A DNA stretch of 64,000 bases from Bacillus salacetis (GTDB lineage: Bacteria; Bacillota; Bacilli; Bacillales; Bacillaceae_B): NCBI RefSeq assembly GCF_003581585.1, contig NZ_QXIR01000003.1, positions 159,823 to 223,822 on the forward strand, in the 5' to 3' direction. The notes under the pieces were generated by a model. That model ran no database searches. It was not told where the DNA came from and worked only from the letters and a program-made list of their open reading frames with translations. A program made the position numbers and the translations under genes. Below, piece by piece: positions 1 to 8,906 of the stretch (the first letter of the stretch is position 1; the number at the start of each line of letters is the position of its first letter).

Positions 1-1070
1 AGGTCCCTGGCCATGGAGGTTAAGTCCTTATCTTTCAGTGCTGCAAACAAAATATGGACTTTATTCTTTTGAAAGCGTGTTTCTATCGTGTTGATCAATG
101 TCTGCATCCCTTCAGGATTATGTGCTCCATCCAAATAAACAGCGGGCATATCATTGACTTTATCCATCCTGCCCGGCCAATGAGCAGATGATAATCCTTC
201 TTTAATGGCGCTCTCTTTGATTTCAAAGGAATATCTTTCGTTTAAAAGAACTGCAGCTTGAACAGCCAGTGAAGCATTTTCAGTCTGATGTCTTCCGATC
301 ATGCCGATTCGATAACTTCGTTTTCCTTCTCTTCCAAAGAAATCGAATTCCTCCCCGCTTTCAGAAGGTCCTGTGTACCTGACTTCAAAGTCACGATGAA
401 GCATTAATAACTCCGCTTTCATTTCGGATGCTTTAGAGATGATCACTTTTTGGGCATCTGCTTGGGAAGCTGCCGATATCACCGGCTTTCCTTCTTTAAT
501 GATCCCTGCTTTTTCAAAGGCGATTTCCCCTATCGTGTCACCAAGGAACTGCGTGTGATCCATACCGATATTGGTGATGATCGACAGCAAGGGGTCAATT
601 ACATTAGTGGAGTCGAAACGGCCGCCCAGACCTACTTCGAACAGGACAATCGGCACATTTTTCATGCGGGCAAAGTAATATAAAGCCATGCATGTAATGA
701 CTTCAAATTCTGAAGGCCCACCCATTTCAGTTTCCTCCAGTTCCTCTGCCAGCGGGATGATGATGTTGACGAGTTCCATAATTTCCTCATCTGAAATCGG
801 CTTTCCATTTATACTGATTCTCTCATTGAATACTTCAAAATAGGGGGAAGTGAAAGTGCCTGTATCAAAGCCGGCAGATTCCAGTATCTTGCGCAGGAAA
901 GTCAGCGTGGAACCTTTCCCATTGGTTCCGGCAATATGCACAGCCTTCAGTTCTTTTTCAGGATGGTTCAATTTTTCCATCATCCATTCCATCCGGCTCA
1001 AACCAGGCTTGATGCCGAGACGTAATCGGGAATGGATCCAGTCAACTGCTTCGTCATATGTATGTATCAT
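1..1070 (-). CDS. folC: Folylpolyglutamate synthase / dihydrofolate synthase, C-terminus cut by window edge
   Basis: Reads off the left edge, so only about the first 356 residues are present. The enzyme adds glutamate to dihydropteroate and folates in the cytoplasm, using ATP. Visible motifs are the Mur-ligase type P-loop HIAGTNGKGST near residue 46, a DHTQFLGDTIGEIAFEKAGI segment, and YLDGAHNPEGM near residue 320, all typical of FolC. The start is the ATG at 1070, preceded by a GGAGG site at about 1076-1080. It follows valS on the same strand with an 80-base gap, the usual Bacillus valS-folC order, and probably shares its transcript. I found no frameshift in the visible part. Confidence 0.96.
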   Translation of the reverse strand, partial: MIHTYDEAVDWIHSRLRLGIKPGLSRMEWMMEKLNHPEKELKAVHIAGTNGKGSTLTFLRKILESAGFDTGTFTSPYFEVFNERISINGKPISDEEIMELVNIIIPLAEELEETEMGGPSEFEVITCMALYYFARMKNVPIVLFEVGLGGRFDSTNVIDPLLSIITNIGMDHTQFLGDTIGEIAFEKAGIIKEGKPVISAASQADAQKVIISKASEMKAELLMLHRDFEVRYTGPSESGEEFDFFGREGKRSYRIGMIGRHQTENASLAVQAAVLLNERYSFEIKESAIKEGLSSAHWPGRMDKVNDMPAVYLDGAHNPEGMQTLINTIETRFQKNKVHILFAALKDKDLTSMARD

Positions 1071-1150
1071 TTCGGCCTCCTATCGAAAATCGGGACCGGC
1101 CTTATAGACGCTTGCATCCCGCCTAGGACCAGTCCCGTAATTTCAACTAA

Positions 1151-3796
1151 TTATTGACCTTTCAATTCCTTGATCCGCGTTTCAACCGTACTGCGCTTTT
1201 CAAGATAGTCCGCTTCTTTCGCACGCTCTTCATCAACAACCTTTTGAGGAGCTTTGCTGACGAACTTCTCATTGTTCAGCTTGCCTTGTACCCTGGACAC
1301 TTCTTTAGTCCATTTTTCCAGCTCTTTTTCCAGGCGGGCAATTTCTTCATCAATATTGATCAGCCCTTCCAATGGAAGGAATAATTCAACACCCGTTGCG
1401 ACAGCTGTCATTGCTTTATCAGGTGCCTCAATTTCTGTTGAGATGGTCAACTCTTCGGGATTACAGAAGCGCTCGATATATCCTTTATTTTTCTCGAGTG
1501 TGCCTAACGTCTGCTCATCTTTTGCTTTCAGGAGCAGCTTGATTTGTTTGCTCAGCGGTGTATTTACCTCTGCACGGATATTACGTACAGAACGGATGAT
1601 CTCAACCAGCAGCTTCATTTCTTCCGCAGCCGCTTTATCCGTGAATTCTTCTTTTACCGCAGGCCAGTCAGCAACCGTGATCGATTCGCCTTTATGCGGC
1701 AGGTTCTGCCATATTTCCTCGGTAATAAACGGCATGAATGGGTGCAGCAGTCTCATTGTGTTATCAAGAACATAAGCAAGAATGGATCTGGTCGTCTTCT
1801 TGGCTGCTTCATCTTCTCCATACAACGGCAGCTTTGCCATTTCGATATACCAGTCACAGAAGTCATCCCAGATGAAATTGTAAAGGATGCGGCCGACTTC
1901 ACCGAATTCATACCGGTCAGCCAATTTTGTCACTGTCTCAATCGTTTCATTTAATCGAGTCAGGATCCACTTATCGGCTACTGATTTATCCCCTGTCAGG
2001 TCGATTTCTTCATATTTAAGACCATCCATGTTCATCAGCGCAAATCGTGAAGCGTTCCAGATCTTGTTCGCAAAGTTCCAAACGGATTCAACTTTTTCTG
2101 TTGAGTAACGCAGATCCTGGCCCGGGGAACTTCCTGTAGAAAGCATATACCTTAGCGCATCTGCTCCATATTGATCGATCACTTCCATAGGGTCGACGCC
2201 ATTTCCAAGGGATTTACTCATCTTGCGGCCGTCCTCTGCCCTTACCAGACCGTGGATCAGAACATCCTTGAACGGGCGTGTTCCAGTAAACTCCAGGCCT
2301 TGGAAAATCATGCGGGAAACCCAGAAACCGATGATATCATACCCTGTCACAAGTGCATCCGTCGGGTAGTAGCGTTTGAAATCTTCCGCTTCAGTATCCG
2401 GCCAGCCCATTGTAGAGAATGGCCATAATGCTGAACTGAACCACGTATCGAGTACATCATCTTCCTGTTTCCAGTTCTCAATGTCGGAAGGTTCTTCTTT
2501 TCCAACATAAATTTCTCCTGTTTCTTTATGGTACCAGGCCGGGATGCGATGCCCCCACCAAAGCTGGCGGGAGATGCACCAATCGCGTGTGTTTTCCATC
2601 CAGCGGAGGTAAGATGTTTCAAAACGGTCAGGAACGAACTTCACTTTCTCCTCTTTGCTCTGAAGATCAATCGCTTTATCTGCAAGAGGCTGCATCTTTA
2701 CGAACCACTGAGTGGACAGGTATGGCTCAACAACCGCACCGCTTCGTTCGGAATGGCCCACAGAGTGCATGTGATCTTCGATTTTGAAAAGAACACCGGA
2801 TTCCTGCAGGTCTTTTACAATCTGCTTGCGGCAGGCAAATCGATCCATGCCGTCGTATTTACCTGCGTTCCCATTCATTGTTCCGTCTTCATTCATAACC
2901 AGGATGCGTTCAAGATTATGGCGGTTCCCGATTTCGAAGTCATTAGGGTCATGGGCCGGTGTGATTTTTACTGCCCCGGAACCAAATTCCATATCTACAT
3001 AATCATCCCCGACAATCGGGATTTCACGGCCGGTGATTGGAAGCGTAACTTTCTTGCCGATCAGATGTTTATAGCGGTCATCTTCTGGATGGACCGCAAC
3101 TGCTGTATCTCCCAGCATTGTTTCAGGGCGGGTGGTCGCAATTTCAATATGTCCCGATCCGTCAGTCAATGGATATTTCATGTGGTAGAATGCACCTTGA
3201 ACATCCTGATGGATAACCTCGATATCAGAAAGGGCCGTCTTTGTTGCAGGATCCCAATTGATGATATATTCACCGCGGTAGATCAAGCCCTTTTCGTATA
3301 AATTAACAAAAACCTCTTTAACAGCGTCTGAAAGGCCTTCATCAAGAGTGAAGCGCTCCCTGGTATAATCCAGCCCGAGCCCCAGCTTGGACCATTGCGC
3401 CCTGATGTGTTTCGCATATTCCTCTTTCCACTTCCAGGTTTCTTCAAGGAATTTCTCACGGCCAAGGTCGTATCTTGTCTTCCCTTCATTGCGTAGCTTT
3501 TCTTCTACTTTCGCCTGGGTGGCGATTCCGGCATGGTCCATCCCCGGCAGCCATAATACATCGTAACCCTGCATCCTTTTCATCCGTGTCAGGATGTCTT
3601 GCAGTGTTGTATCCCATGCATGCCCCAGGTGCAGCTTTCCTGTTACGTTCGGCGGCGGGATAACGATTGTATAGGGCTCTTTTTCCTTATTGCTTTCCGC
3701 TTCAAAAAACTTGCCGTCCAGCCACCACTGGTAGCGGCCGCTTTCGATACTCTGCGGATCATATTTGGTCGGCATGCTGATTTCATTGTTTTCCAT
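1151..3796 (-). CDS. valS: Valyl-tRNA synthetase
   Basis: Class I aminoacyl-tRNA synthetase that charges tRNA-Val and edits misactivated threonine. At 881 residues it has full family length. The HIGH signature appears as KLHLGHAWD at residues 54-62 and the KMSKS loop as [10 protein letters not shown] near residue 524. The last 70 or so residues are a charged heptad-like region ([17 protein letters not shown]), the C-terminal coiled-coil arm of ValRS that contacts tRNA. The ATG at 3796 is preceded by an AAGGAGGATGAG site. A T-box leader lies upstream, so expression should respond to uncharged tRNA-Val. folC follows. Confidence 0.98.
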   Translation of the reverse strand: MENNEISMPTKYDPQSIESGRYQWWLDGKFFEAESNKEKEPYTIVIPPPNVTGKLHLGHAWDTTLQDILTRMKRMQGYDVLWLPGMDHAGIATQAKVEEKLRNEGKTRYDLGREKFLEETWKWKEEYAKHIRAQWSKLGLGLDYTRERFTLDEGLSDAVKEVFVNLYEKGLIYRGEYIINWDPATKTALSDIEVIHQDVQGAFYHMKYPLTDGSGHIEIATTRPETMLGDTAVAVHPEDDRYKHLIGKKVTLPITGREIPIVGDDYVDMEFGSGAVKITPAHDPNDFEIGNRHNLERILVMNEDGTMNGNAGKYDGMDRFACRKQIVKDLQESGVLFKIEDHMHSVGHSERSGAVVEPYLSTQWFVKMQPLADKAIDLQSKEEKVKFVPDRFETSYLRWMENTRDWCISRQLWWGHRIPAWYHKETGEIYVGKEEPSDIENWKQEDDVLDTWFSSALWPFSTMGWPDTEAEDFKRYYPTDALVTGYDIIGFWVSRMIFQGLEFTGTRPFKDVLIHGLVRAEDGRKMSKSLGNGVDPMEVIDQYGADALRYMLSTGSSPGQDLRYSTEKVESVWNFANKIWNASRFALMNMDGLKYEEIDLTGDKSVADKWILTRLNETIETVTKLADRYEFGEVGRILYNFIWDDFCDWYIEMAKLPLYGEDEAAKKTTRSILAYVLDNTMRLLHPFMPFITEEIWQNLPHKGESITVADWPAVKEEFTDKAAAEEMKLLVEIIRSVRNIRAEVNTPLSKQIKLLLKAKDEQTLGTLEKNKGYIERFCNPEELTISTEIEAPDKAMTAVATGVELFLPLEGLINIDEEIARLEKELEKWTKEVSRVQGKLNNEKFVSKAPQKVVDEERAKEADYLEKRSTVETRIKELKGQ

Positions 3797-3854
3797 GATC
3801 TCATCCTCCTTAGCATTGGTGTTACATTGTGGTTTTTTTCCAGAAAATAAAAAA

Positions 3855-4110
3855 ACTCCACTCGTCTAAAAGGACGAGGGAGCTGATTCGCGGTACCACC
3901 TTTTTACACAGGCAAAATTGACGCCTGGCACTTCATTGAGATAACGGCTTTAAACCGGCTTCCGCTACTGGTCCTTCACGGAAACTGCTCTGGGGCGACC
4001 TTCCTTTGTCTTAGCCTGGGAAATCTTTCAGCAGGTATGATTTCCCTCTCTTGAGGCGAGTTTCAAAGTACTCTTCCCTTTCTTTGCATTTCGAATGTAT
4101 TTACTATTAT
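3855..4110 (-). promoter_or_regulatory. T-box riboswitch leader of valS
   Basis: On the minus strand the leader carries the T-box core GGTGGTACCGCG (rc of 3890-3902), which pairs with the uncharged tRNA acceptor end. It is followed by a terminator hairpin with arms CTCGTCC and GGACGAG and a T run at about 3846-3884. Upstream are stem I elements including a GCTGAAAG segment. A GTC triplet at 3997-3999, followed by a purine, is the likely valine specifier codon; that triplet is my inference. The position directly before valS fits. Confidence 0.93.
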
Positions 4111-4117
4111 TCAATAT

Positions 4118-4145
4118 AGTATAGGATTTTAATTCTATTCGTCAA
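4118..4145 (-). promoter_or_regulatory. Sigma-A promoter of the valS T-box leader
   Basis: On the minus strand TTGACG (rc of 4140-4145) and TATACT (rc of 4118-4123) are separated by 16 bases. The predicted start near 4110 gives a leader of about 310 bases before valS, normal for a T-box gene. Confidence 0.8.
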
Positions 4146-4255
4146 TCATTATCGCCCATTTTTTTAAAAATAATGCAAAAAACTTTTCGGACAAATGCGG
4201 AACAAATAGAATTTCCAAACATAGAATAGAATAAATTGTGTTAGGGGGAGATCAA

Positions 4256-4447
4256 ATGCGAAAAAAATACAATCCCTACCTGCTGCCTCCTTGGCTTCGC
4301 AACTGCCGGAATGTATGCAAGCAGTTCAGTATCCCATTTTGTATCTTCCAAGGAATCAGGACCATACTCATCCCTACAACATTTGATGTCTTGCTGCTGG
4401 CAATCTTCATCGGCCTTGCTCTTGCCTTTTACTTTGAATGGTTATAA
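4256..4447 (+). CDS. Small single-pass membrane protein, function unknown
   Basis: A 63-residue protein starting MRKKYNPYLLPPWLRNC. I chose the ATG at 4256 because GGGGGAG lies 7 bases upstream; an in-frame start 18 bases earlier has no site. The N-terminal half is basic with three cysteines. Residues of about 45-60 (FDVLLLAIFIGLALAFYF) form one hydrophobic helix ending in EWL, suggesting membrane anchoring. It diverges from the valS leader and converges with ysxE, sharing a hairpin terminator with it. I do not recognise a named family. Good ribosome site, hydrophobic profile and clean terminator make it a likely real gene. Confidence 0.7.
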   Translation: MRKKYNPYLLPPWLRNCRNVCKQFSIPFCIFQGIRTILIPTTFDVLLLAIFIGLALAFYFEWL

Positions 4448-4448
4448 A

Positions 4449-4488
4449 AAGGAGCTTCTCCCCCTTATGAGGATGAAGCTCCTTCTTG
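4449..4488. terminator. Bidirectional terminator between the 63-aa gene and ysxE
   Basis: Inverted repeat AAGGAGCTTC (from 4449) with GAAGCTCCTT (4475-4484), with A and T runs outside the arms. It serves both converging genes and overlaps the last codons of ysxE. Confidence 0.75.
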
Positions 4489-5508
4489 TGCTTTCTGCTG
4501 CGCTTCTTTCTTCCGCTGTTCCCACTCTTCCCATTTCATGACGATATATTCGGTATTCTTCAGCAGCCAGTAGTGATGCTGAAGCTTCCTCAGGAACTTG
4601 ATTTCATTCCGTTTTTCTTTAGGTGTTTCATGATATTTTTTCACGATGGAAATCAAGCCGCTCGGATAAGCCAGATAGCTTAAAAACAATAATTTCTCTT
4701 CATTCCTGAATGAGAAGTGGCTGCAATACGTCATGAGCCAGTCAAAGCATTCGTCATATGCTTTCGGATATGTCTTCAGTGTTCTCGACAGGAACGGAAG
4801 AATGTCATGTATCGGAGAGGCAATCCTGGTGTTTTCAAAGTTGGCAAAATACCCTGAACCCCGGTCATCATATAAAAAATGCTCAGGAGATATTATTCCG
4901 TGTACAACAACACTCCTGACCTTCTCAGAATCCTTCGTTTCCTCATACCAGCTGTCAAATTTTTTCCTCGCGAACCGCAGAGCCTGCGAGGCATCCGCAT
5001 AGTACATACAATAGGTCAGCTGGAACGGGGACATATACCATTCCTTTTCACACAGTTCTATATATTCCTCAAGGAAATTCTGTTCTTTTTCCCATCTGGA
5101 ATTCAAGGTTTCATAGTGTTCCTCACGTTCTTCTTTTCCGATTTTCTGATCTTTGGAGGAAAGGGTGTGAAGCCTCGCAAGTTCCCGAAAAAGTGTCTGG
5201 TGCCGTTCAAAGTGATTTTCTTTGACTTCGTTTGCAAGCCAAGGCATGACATAATACAAATCATTTTCCTGCCAAACCGCATACCTGCCATCGAGGGTAG
5301 GATAAATCGGCACAATCCTGTGATATCCTGACTGAAACAAATGCTGAACATTCCTGACAAAGTCCACCCCCGTGCCGGCAGGTATCTTTTTGACAGCGAG
5401 CGTTCCCTTCTCTGTGTAGACTTTCTGGATTTTGCCGAAATCCTCCACGAAGTGCGGCTGTACGCCGTAAGGCTTCAAAACTTCTTTTAAAGCTTGGTCG
5501 TTAGCCAT
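4465..5508 (-). CDS. ysxE: Spore coat-associated kinase-fold protein YsxE (CotS family)
   Basis: A 347-residue protein of the CotS/YsxE spore coat family, which has an aminoglycoside-phosphotransferase-like fold. A lysine-bearing N-lobe (KKIPAGTGVDFVRN) and a VVHGIISPEHFLYDD segment resemble the HGD..P..N catalytic loop of such kinases, with the usual Asp not conserved, so activity is doubtful. The start is the ATG at 5508, behind AGGTGAGG; a GTG at 5517 would overlap that site. In B. subtilis ysxE lies directly downstream of spoVID; here the 51-bp repeat array separates them. The role in the coat is inferred from family and neighbourhood. Confidence 0.9.
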   Translation of the reverse strand: MANDQALKEVLKPYGVQPHFVEDFGKIQKVYTEKGTLAVKKIPAGTGVDFVRNVQHLFQSGYHRIVPIYPTLDGRYAVWQENDLYYVMPWLANEVKENHFERHQTLFRELARLHTLSSKDQKIGKEEREEHYETLNSRWEKEQNFLEEYIELCEKEWYMSPFQLTYCMYYADASQALRFARKKFDSWYEETKDSEKVRSVVVHGIISPEHFLYDDRGSGYFANFENTRIASPIHDILPFLSRTLKTYPKAYDECFDWLMTYCSHFSFRNEEKLLFLSYLAYPSGLISIVKKYHETPKEKRNEIKFLRKLQHHYWLLKNTEYIVMKWEEWEQRKKEAQQKAQEGASSS

Positions 5509-5591
5509 TTCCCTCACCTGCTTTATAGTTTAACCGTTAAGGGCATGTGTTAAGTTTCATTCCGTGCTTTACTGGTCGGTTCACATTGATG

Positions 5592-6816
5592 GTGACTTGG
5601 ACTTTTTATGGTTTTGTGGGCTTTTTTGTCCTAATGCGCGTTGGATTCGGACTCTTTTTTGTGATTTTTGGCTTTTTTGTCCGAATAACCAGCGGATTCG
5701 GACTCTTTTTCCCCATTTCCTGCTTTTCTGTCTGAATCACCACCGGATTCGGACTCTTTTTTCCCAATTCCGGCTTTTCTGTCCGAATACCCAGTGGATT
5801 CGGACTCTTTTTTGCCATTTTCAGTTTTTCTGTCCGAATACCCAGTGGATTCGGACTCTTTTTTGTGATTTTCGGCTTTTCTGTCCGAATACCCACCGAA
5901 TTCGGACTCTTTTTCGTGATTTTCGGCTTTTCTGTCCGAATAACCACCGGATTCGGACTCTTTTTTGCCATTTTCGGCTTTTCTGTCCGAATCACCACCG
6001 GATTCGGACTCTTTTTCCCCATTTCCTGCTTTTCTGTCCGAATCACCACCGGATTCGGACTCTTTTTCCCCATTTCCGGCCTTTCTGTCCGAATACCAAC
6101 CTGATTCGGACTCTTTTTTGCCATTTTCAGTTTTGCTGTCTGAATACCAACCTGATTCGGACTCTTTTTTGCCATTTTCAGTTTTTCTGTCCGAATACCA
6201 ACCTGCTTCGGACTCTTTTTTGTGATTTTTGGCTTTTTTGTCCGAATAACCAGCGGATTTGGACTCTTTTTCCCCATTTCCGGCTTTTCTGTCCGAATCA
6301 CCACCGGATTCGGACTCTTTTTTGCCATTTTCGACTTTTCTGTCCGAATACCCACCGAATTCGGACTCTTTTTCGTGATTTTCAGCTTTTCTGTCCGAAT
6401 ACCAACCTGATTCGGACTCTTTTTTGCCATTTTCAGTTTTTCTGTCCGAATAACCACCTGATTCGGACTCTTTTTTGCCATTTTCAGTTTTTCTGTCCGA
6501 ATACCCAGTGGATTCGGACTCTATTTTTGTGATTTTCGGCTTTTCTGTCCGAATCACCACCGGATTCGGACTCTTTTTCCCCATCTCCGGCTTTTCTGTC
6601 CGAATCACCAGCGGATTCGGACTCTTTTCCGGCACTTTCGGTTTTTCTGTCCGAATCACCACCGGATTCGGACTCTTTTTTGCCATTTTCGACTTTTCTG
6701 TCCGAATACCCACCGAATTCGGACTCTTTTTCGTGATTTCCGGCTTTTCTGTCCGAATCACCACCGGATTCGGACTCTTTTTCCCCATTTCCGGCTTTTC
6801 TGTCCGAATAACCATT
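5592..6816. repeat. 51-bp tandem repeat array, 23 units plus one degenerate unit
   Basis: From 5643 to 6816 there are 23 consecutive units, all 51 bp except one of 52 bp near 6515. A degenerate unit at 5592-5642 starts the array. Each unit begins about GGATTCGGACTC, has a T-rich core and ends about CTGTCCGAAT plus seven bases. GTCCGAAT at the end of one unit and ATTCGGAC at the start of the next are exact inverse complements around a 9-base loop, so every junction can form a short hairpin. There are no unique spacers, so it is not CRISPR. Long ORFs on both strands exist only because 51 is a multiple of three; none has a convincing ribosome site. It lies between ysxE and spoVID. Confidence 0.97.
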
Positions 6817-6899
6817 CAAATACATCAGAAGCTCTGGCATCTGGACTGCTTTCCAAATAAAAAACAGAAGAGCAAGGATCAGACCCTGCTCACCACTGG

Positions 6900-8063
6900 T
6901 TAATTTTTATAGGCTGGTTCCTCTTGAGGGATATACAGGACCTGGCCCTCAGTAACATCCTGGTGTGCTTCCAGGTGATTCACACGCAGCAACTGAGGAA
7001 TCGATAAGTCGTATTTATCAGCAATCAGTTCAAGCGTTTCCCCTTGCTGTACGATGCAAACCTTCATTTTCGCAGCTCTTCCATCATCTTTGCGGGCAAA
7101 GAAATCTGTTAAAGAGATCATTTCTGTTTTTTTCTTGAATAGTGATTTTTTCTTCTTGCCCTCGACTTCAGGCGAAGAGCTGCTTTCCTCTTCATCGTGA
7201 GAGGCTGCCTCGTTTTCAGCCTGCTGGTAAAGCTCAGCCGATTCCTCTTCCTCAAACTCTATGTTCTGTTCCCCTCTTGCATATTCAAATTCTTCCGCTT
7301 CAAAAGAAAAAACCGGAGGAGATTCTTGTTTTGCTTCATATGAAATAGGGACGATCACTTCTTCCTCTTGGTCTGGCACTCTTCTGCCCTCAACCGTAAA
7401 TGGCTCATACGTATCTTCTTCTTCCTCTTCATACTCTTCTTCAAAGTATACTTCTGTCTCGACTTCGGTTTCTTCCTCTTCTCTTTCAGTCTCGTATACT
7501 TCTTCCAATTCGTCTAACGATTCTTCCTCTTCCGTTTCTTGAAGGACTTCTGCTGCTGGCGCAGAACGATATGCAGGTTCAATCACTTGTTCCTCTGTCA
7601 GTTCATACGGGACATGCGCCTGCTGTTCCCCGTAAATGCCGGAAATCGTCAAATCAGCATTAAGCTTAAGGCATGCGTTTTCCGGGACCACATAATCAAA
7701 TGAATCGACATACACATCGATTTCATCCATGTTGGCAATGCGGTTCTTTGGAATCGTCACATCAACAGGGAAGCTGTGTGAAAACTCGCATTCTCCTTTT
7801 TCTCTGTACTCAACCCGGTGGACATACTTGCCGTTCTGATGAAAGTCATACCAATTTTCCTGGTCTTCTTCAGGAGAACCGCTCGGTAAATAATCACCTG
7901 TCAAATCCAGCGTTCCGCGGATGAGTACATATTGTTCCTGCTCTTGGATCGTTATATGGGGATCTAAAGAGATGGAAAGCAATTCTTCTACTTCCTGTCC
8001 TTTTTTAAACCAAACAGCTTCTTCCAATGAAAATCGCAAGCACGATTGTTGTTCTTGTGACAA
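6900..8063 (-). CDS. spoVID: Stage VI sporulation protein D, coat morphogenetic factor
   Basis: SpoVID lets the spore coat encircle the forespore, working with SpoIVA, SafA and CotE. The 387 residues show an N-terminal globular domain opening MSQEQQSCLRFSLEEAVWF. A long glutamate-rich low-complexity middle follows (about residues 175-300), then a C-terminal LysM domain (about 338-384, QQGETLELIADKYDLS). This is the SpoVID layout. The start is TTG at 8063 with GGAGGAG at 8071-8077. A sigma-E-like promoter lies upstream. The stop is only 84 bases from the 51-bp array, so the array may be in its 3' transcript. Confidence 0.95.
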   Translation of the reverse strand: MSQEQQSCLRFSLEEAVWFKKGQEVEELLSISLDPHITIQEQEQYVLIRGTLDLTGDYLPSGSPEEDQENWYDFHQNGKYVHRVEYREKGECEFSHSFPVDVTIPKNRIANMDEIDVYVDSFDYVVPENACLKLNADLTISGIYGEQQAHVPYELTEEQVIEPAYRSAPAAEVLQETEEEESLDELEEVYETEREEEETEVETEVYFEEEYEEEEEDTYEPFTVEGRRVPDQEEEVIVPISYEAKQESPPVFSFEAEEFEYARGEQNIEFEEEESAELYQQAENEAASHDEEESSSSPEVEGKKKKSLFKKKTEMISLTDFFARKDDGRAAKMKVCIVQQGETLELIADKYDLSIPQLLRVNHLEAHQDVTEGQVLYIPQEEPAYKN

Positions 8064-8113
8064 AGAAAACTCCTCCTTTCAATTCCGTAACAAGGTATAT
8101 CAATGTCATTATC

Positions 8114-8142
8114 AACTTATGAAGAGGAGCGGAAGAATATGA
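8114..8142 (-). promoter_or_regulatory. Candidate sigma-E promoter of spoVID
   Basis: On the minus strand TCATATT (rc of 8136-8142), 14 bases, then CATAAGTT (rc of 8114-8121) resembles the sigma-E pattern (ATATT and CATACA-T elements). It lies about 50 bases before the TTG start, fitting mother-cell expression of spoVID. Confidence 0.55.
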
Positions 8143-8205
8143 ATTGATTTTAAAAATGATCTTTTCATGAATTTCTTTTCACAAAGTGTGGCTGTTCATA
8201 GTAAT

Positions 8206-8731
8206 GGATTTCCGCTCCAGGCGCACGACTCCGCGGGGCGGGCGGTGAACTAAAAAGCGGAAGCGCCTTGATCAGACCCGACAGGCATAAGACGAGCCGG
8301 CGGGAAGGTTGCTCTTTAAACCTTCTTGACGGATTGGCTTATGACCCCGAGGGGCTAGGCGCTGGAGCTGGATTGACTAAAAAGCGGAAGCGCCTTGGTC
8401 AGACCCGACAGGCATAAGACCAGCCGGCGGGAAGGTTGCTCTTTCACCTTCTTGACGGATTGGCTTATGACCCCGAGGGGCTAGGCGCTGGAGCTGGACT
8501 GGCCTTATCCTCAGCTGCGCCTGCGGGGTCTCACCTACCAAATGTGGAAGCGGCGATCAACGACGTACGGATTGGAGGGCTCCTGCATGAGATAAACGAA
8601 TCACGAAGAGCAGAACGATTCGATGATGACTTATCGCAAGGAAGGAGCCTGAAATCAGCTAGTCGTTGGCCGCTGGAACTAGACAAGTCCCGCTAGTCCC
8701 GCATGATATCTCACATCTTCCGCTCCAATCC
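8206..8731. repeat. Composite intergenic repeat (TTCCGCTCC family) hosting two hairpin elements
   Basis: The outer element starts GGATTTCCGCTCC at 8206 and ends CTTCCGCTCCAATCC near 8731. It includes GACTCCGCGGGGCGGGCGG and, later, CGACGTACGGATTGGAGGGC. Nested within are two near-identical copies of a hairpin element (8251-8373 and 8378-8500, offset 127 bp). Each has arms AGCGCCT/AGGCGCT, CATAAG/CTTATG and GAAGGTT/AACCTTC (the last arm shortened in copy two). Related outer sequences occur near 24.1, 31.5 and 43.3 kb. No ORF here has a credible ribosome site. It fills most of the 840-base gap between spoVID and hemL. Confidence 0.85.
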
Positions 8732-8868
8732 TCCTACGGAAAGGGGGGAGGCGCAAAAACAGTTATTATAAAAGATTTGCTAATGAGACCATTCCCCTTT
8801 ACCATCGATTGAATTAAGCTTAGGGAAGTTAATGCTTTGCTATATAAAAATTCAAGAAACAAGCAAAA

Positions 8869-8902
8869 AAAGACAAAGCCAGCGGTTTGGCTTTGTCTTT
8901 AC
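8869..8902 (-). terminator. Terminator of the hem operon
   Basis: Arms AAAGACAAAGCC and GGCTTTGTCTTT around an 8-base loop, just after the hemL stop, with an A run on the plus strand that reads as T on the minus strand. Confidence 0.85.
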
Positions 8903-8906
8903 TGTT

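Noticed and set aside
5564..6532. 322-codon plus-strand ORF through the 51-bp array as a gene
   Set aside because: No ribosome site, and the frame is open only because the period is a multiple of three; the opposite strand is equally open.
5592..6816. CRISPR array
   Set aside because: Units are contiguous with related cores and no unique spacers; no cas genes are in the window.
8436..8696. 86-codon ORF in the hemL-spoVID gap
   Set aside because: It lies wholly in dispersed repeat sequence and changes frame between copies.
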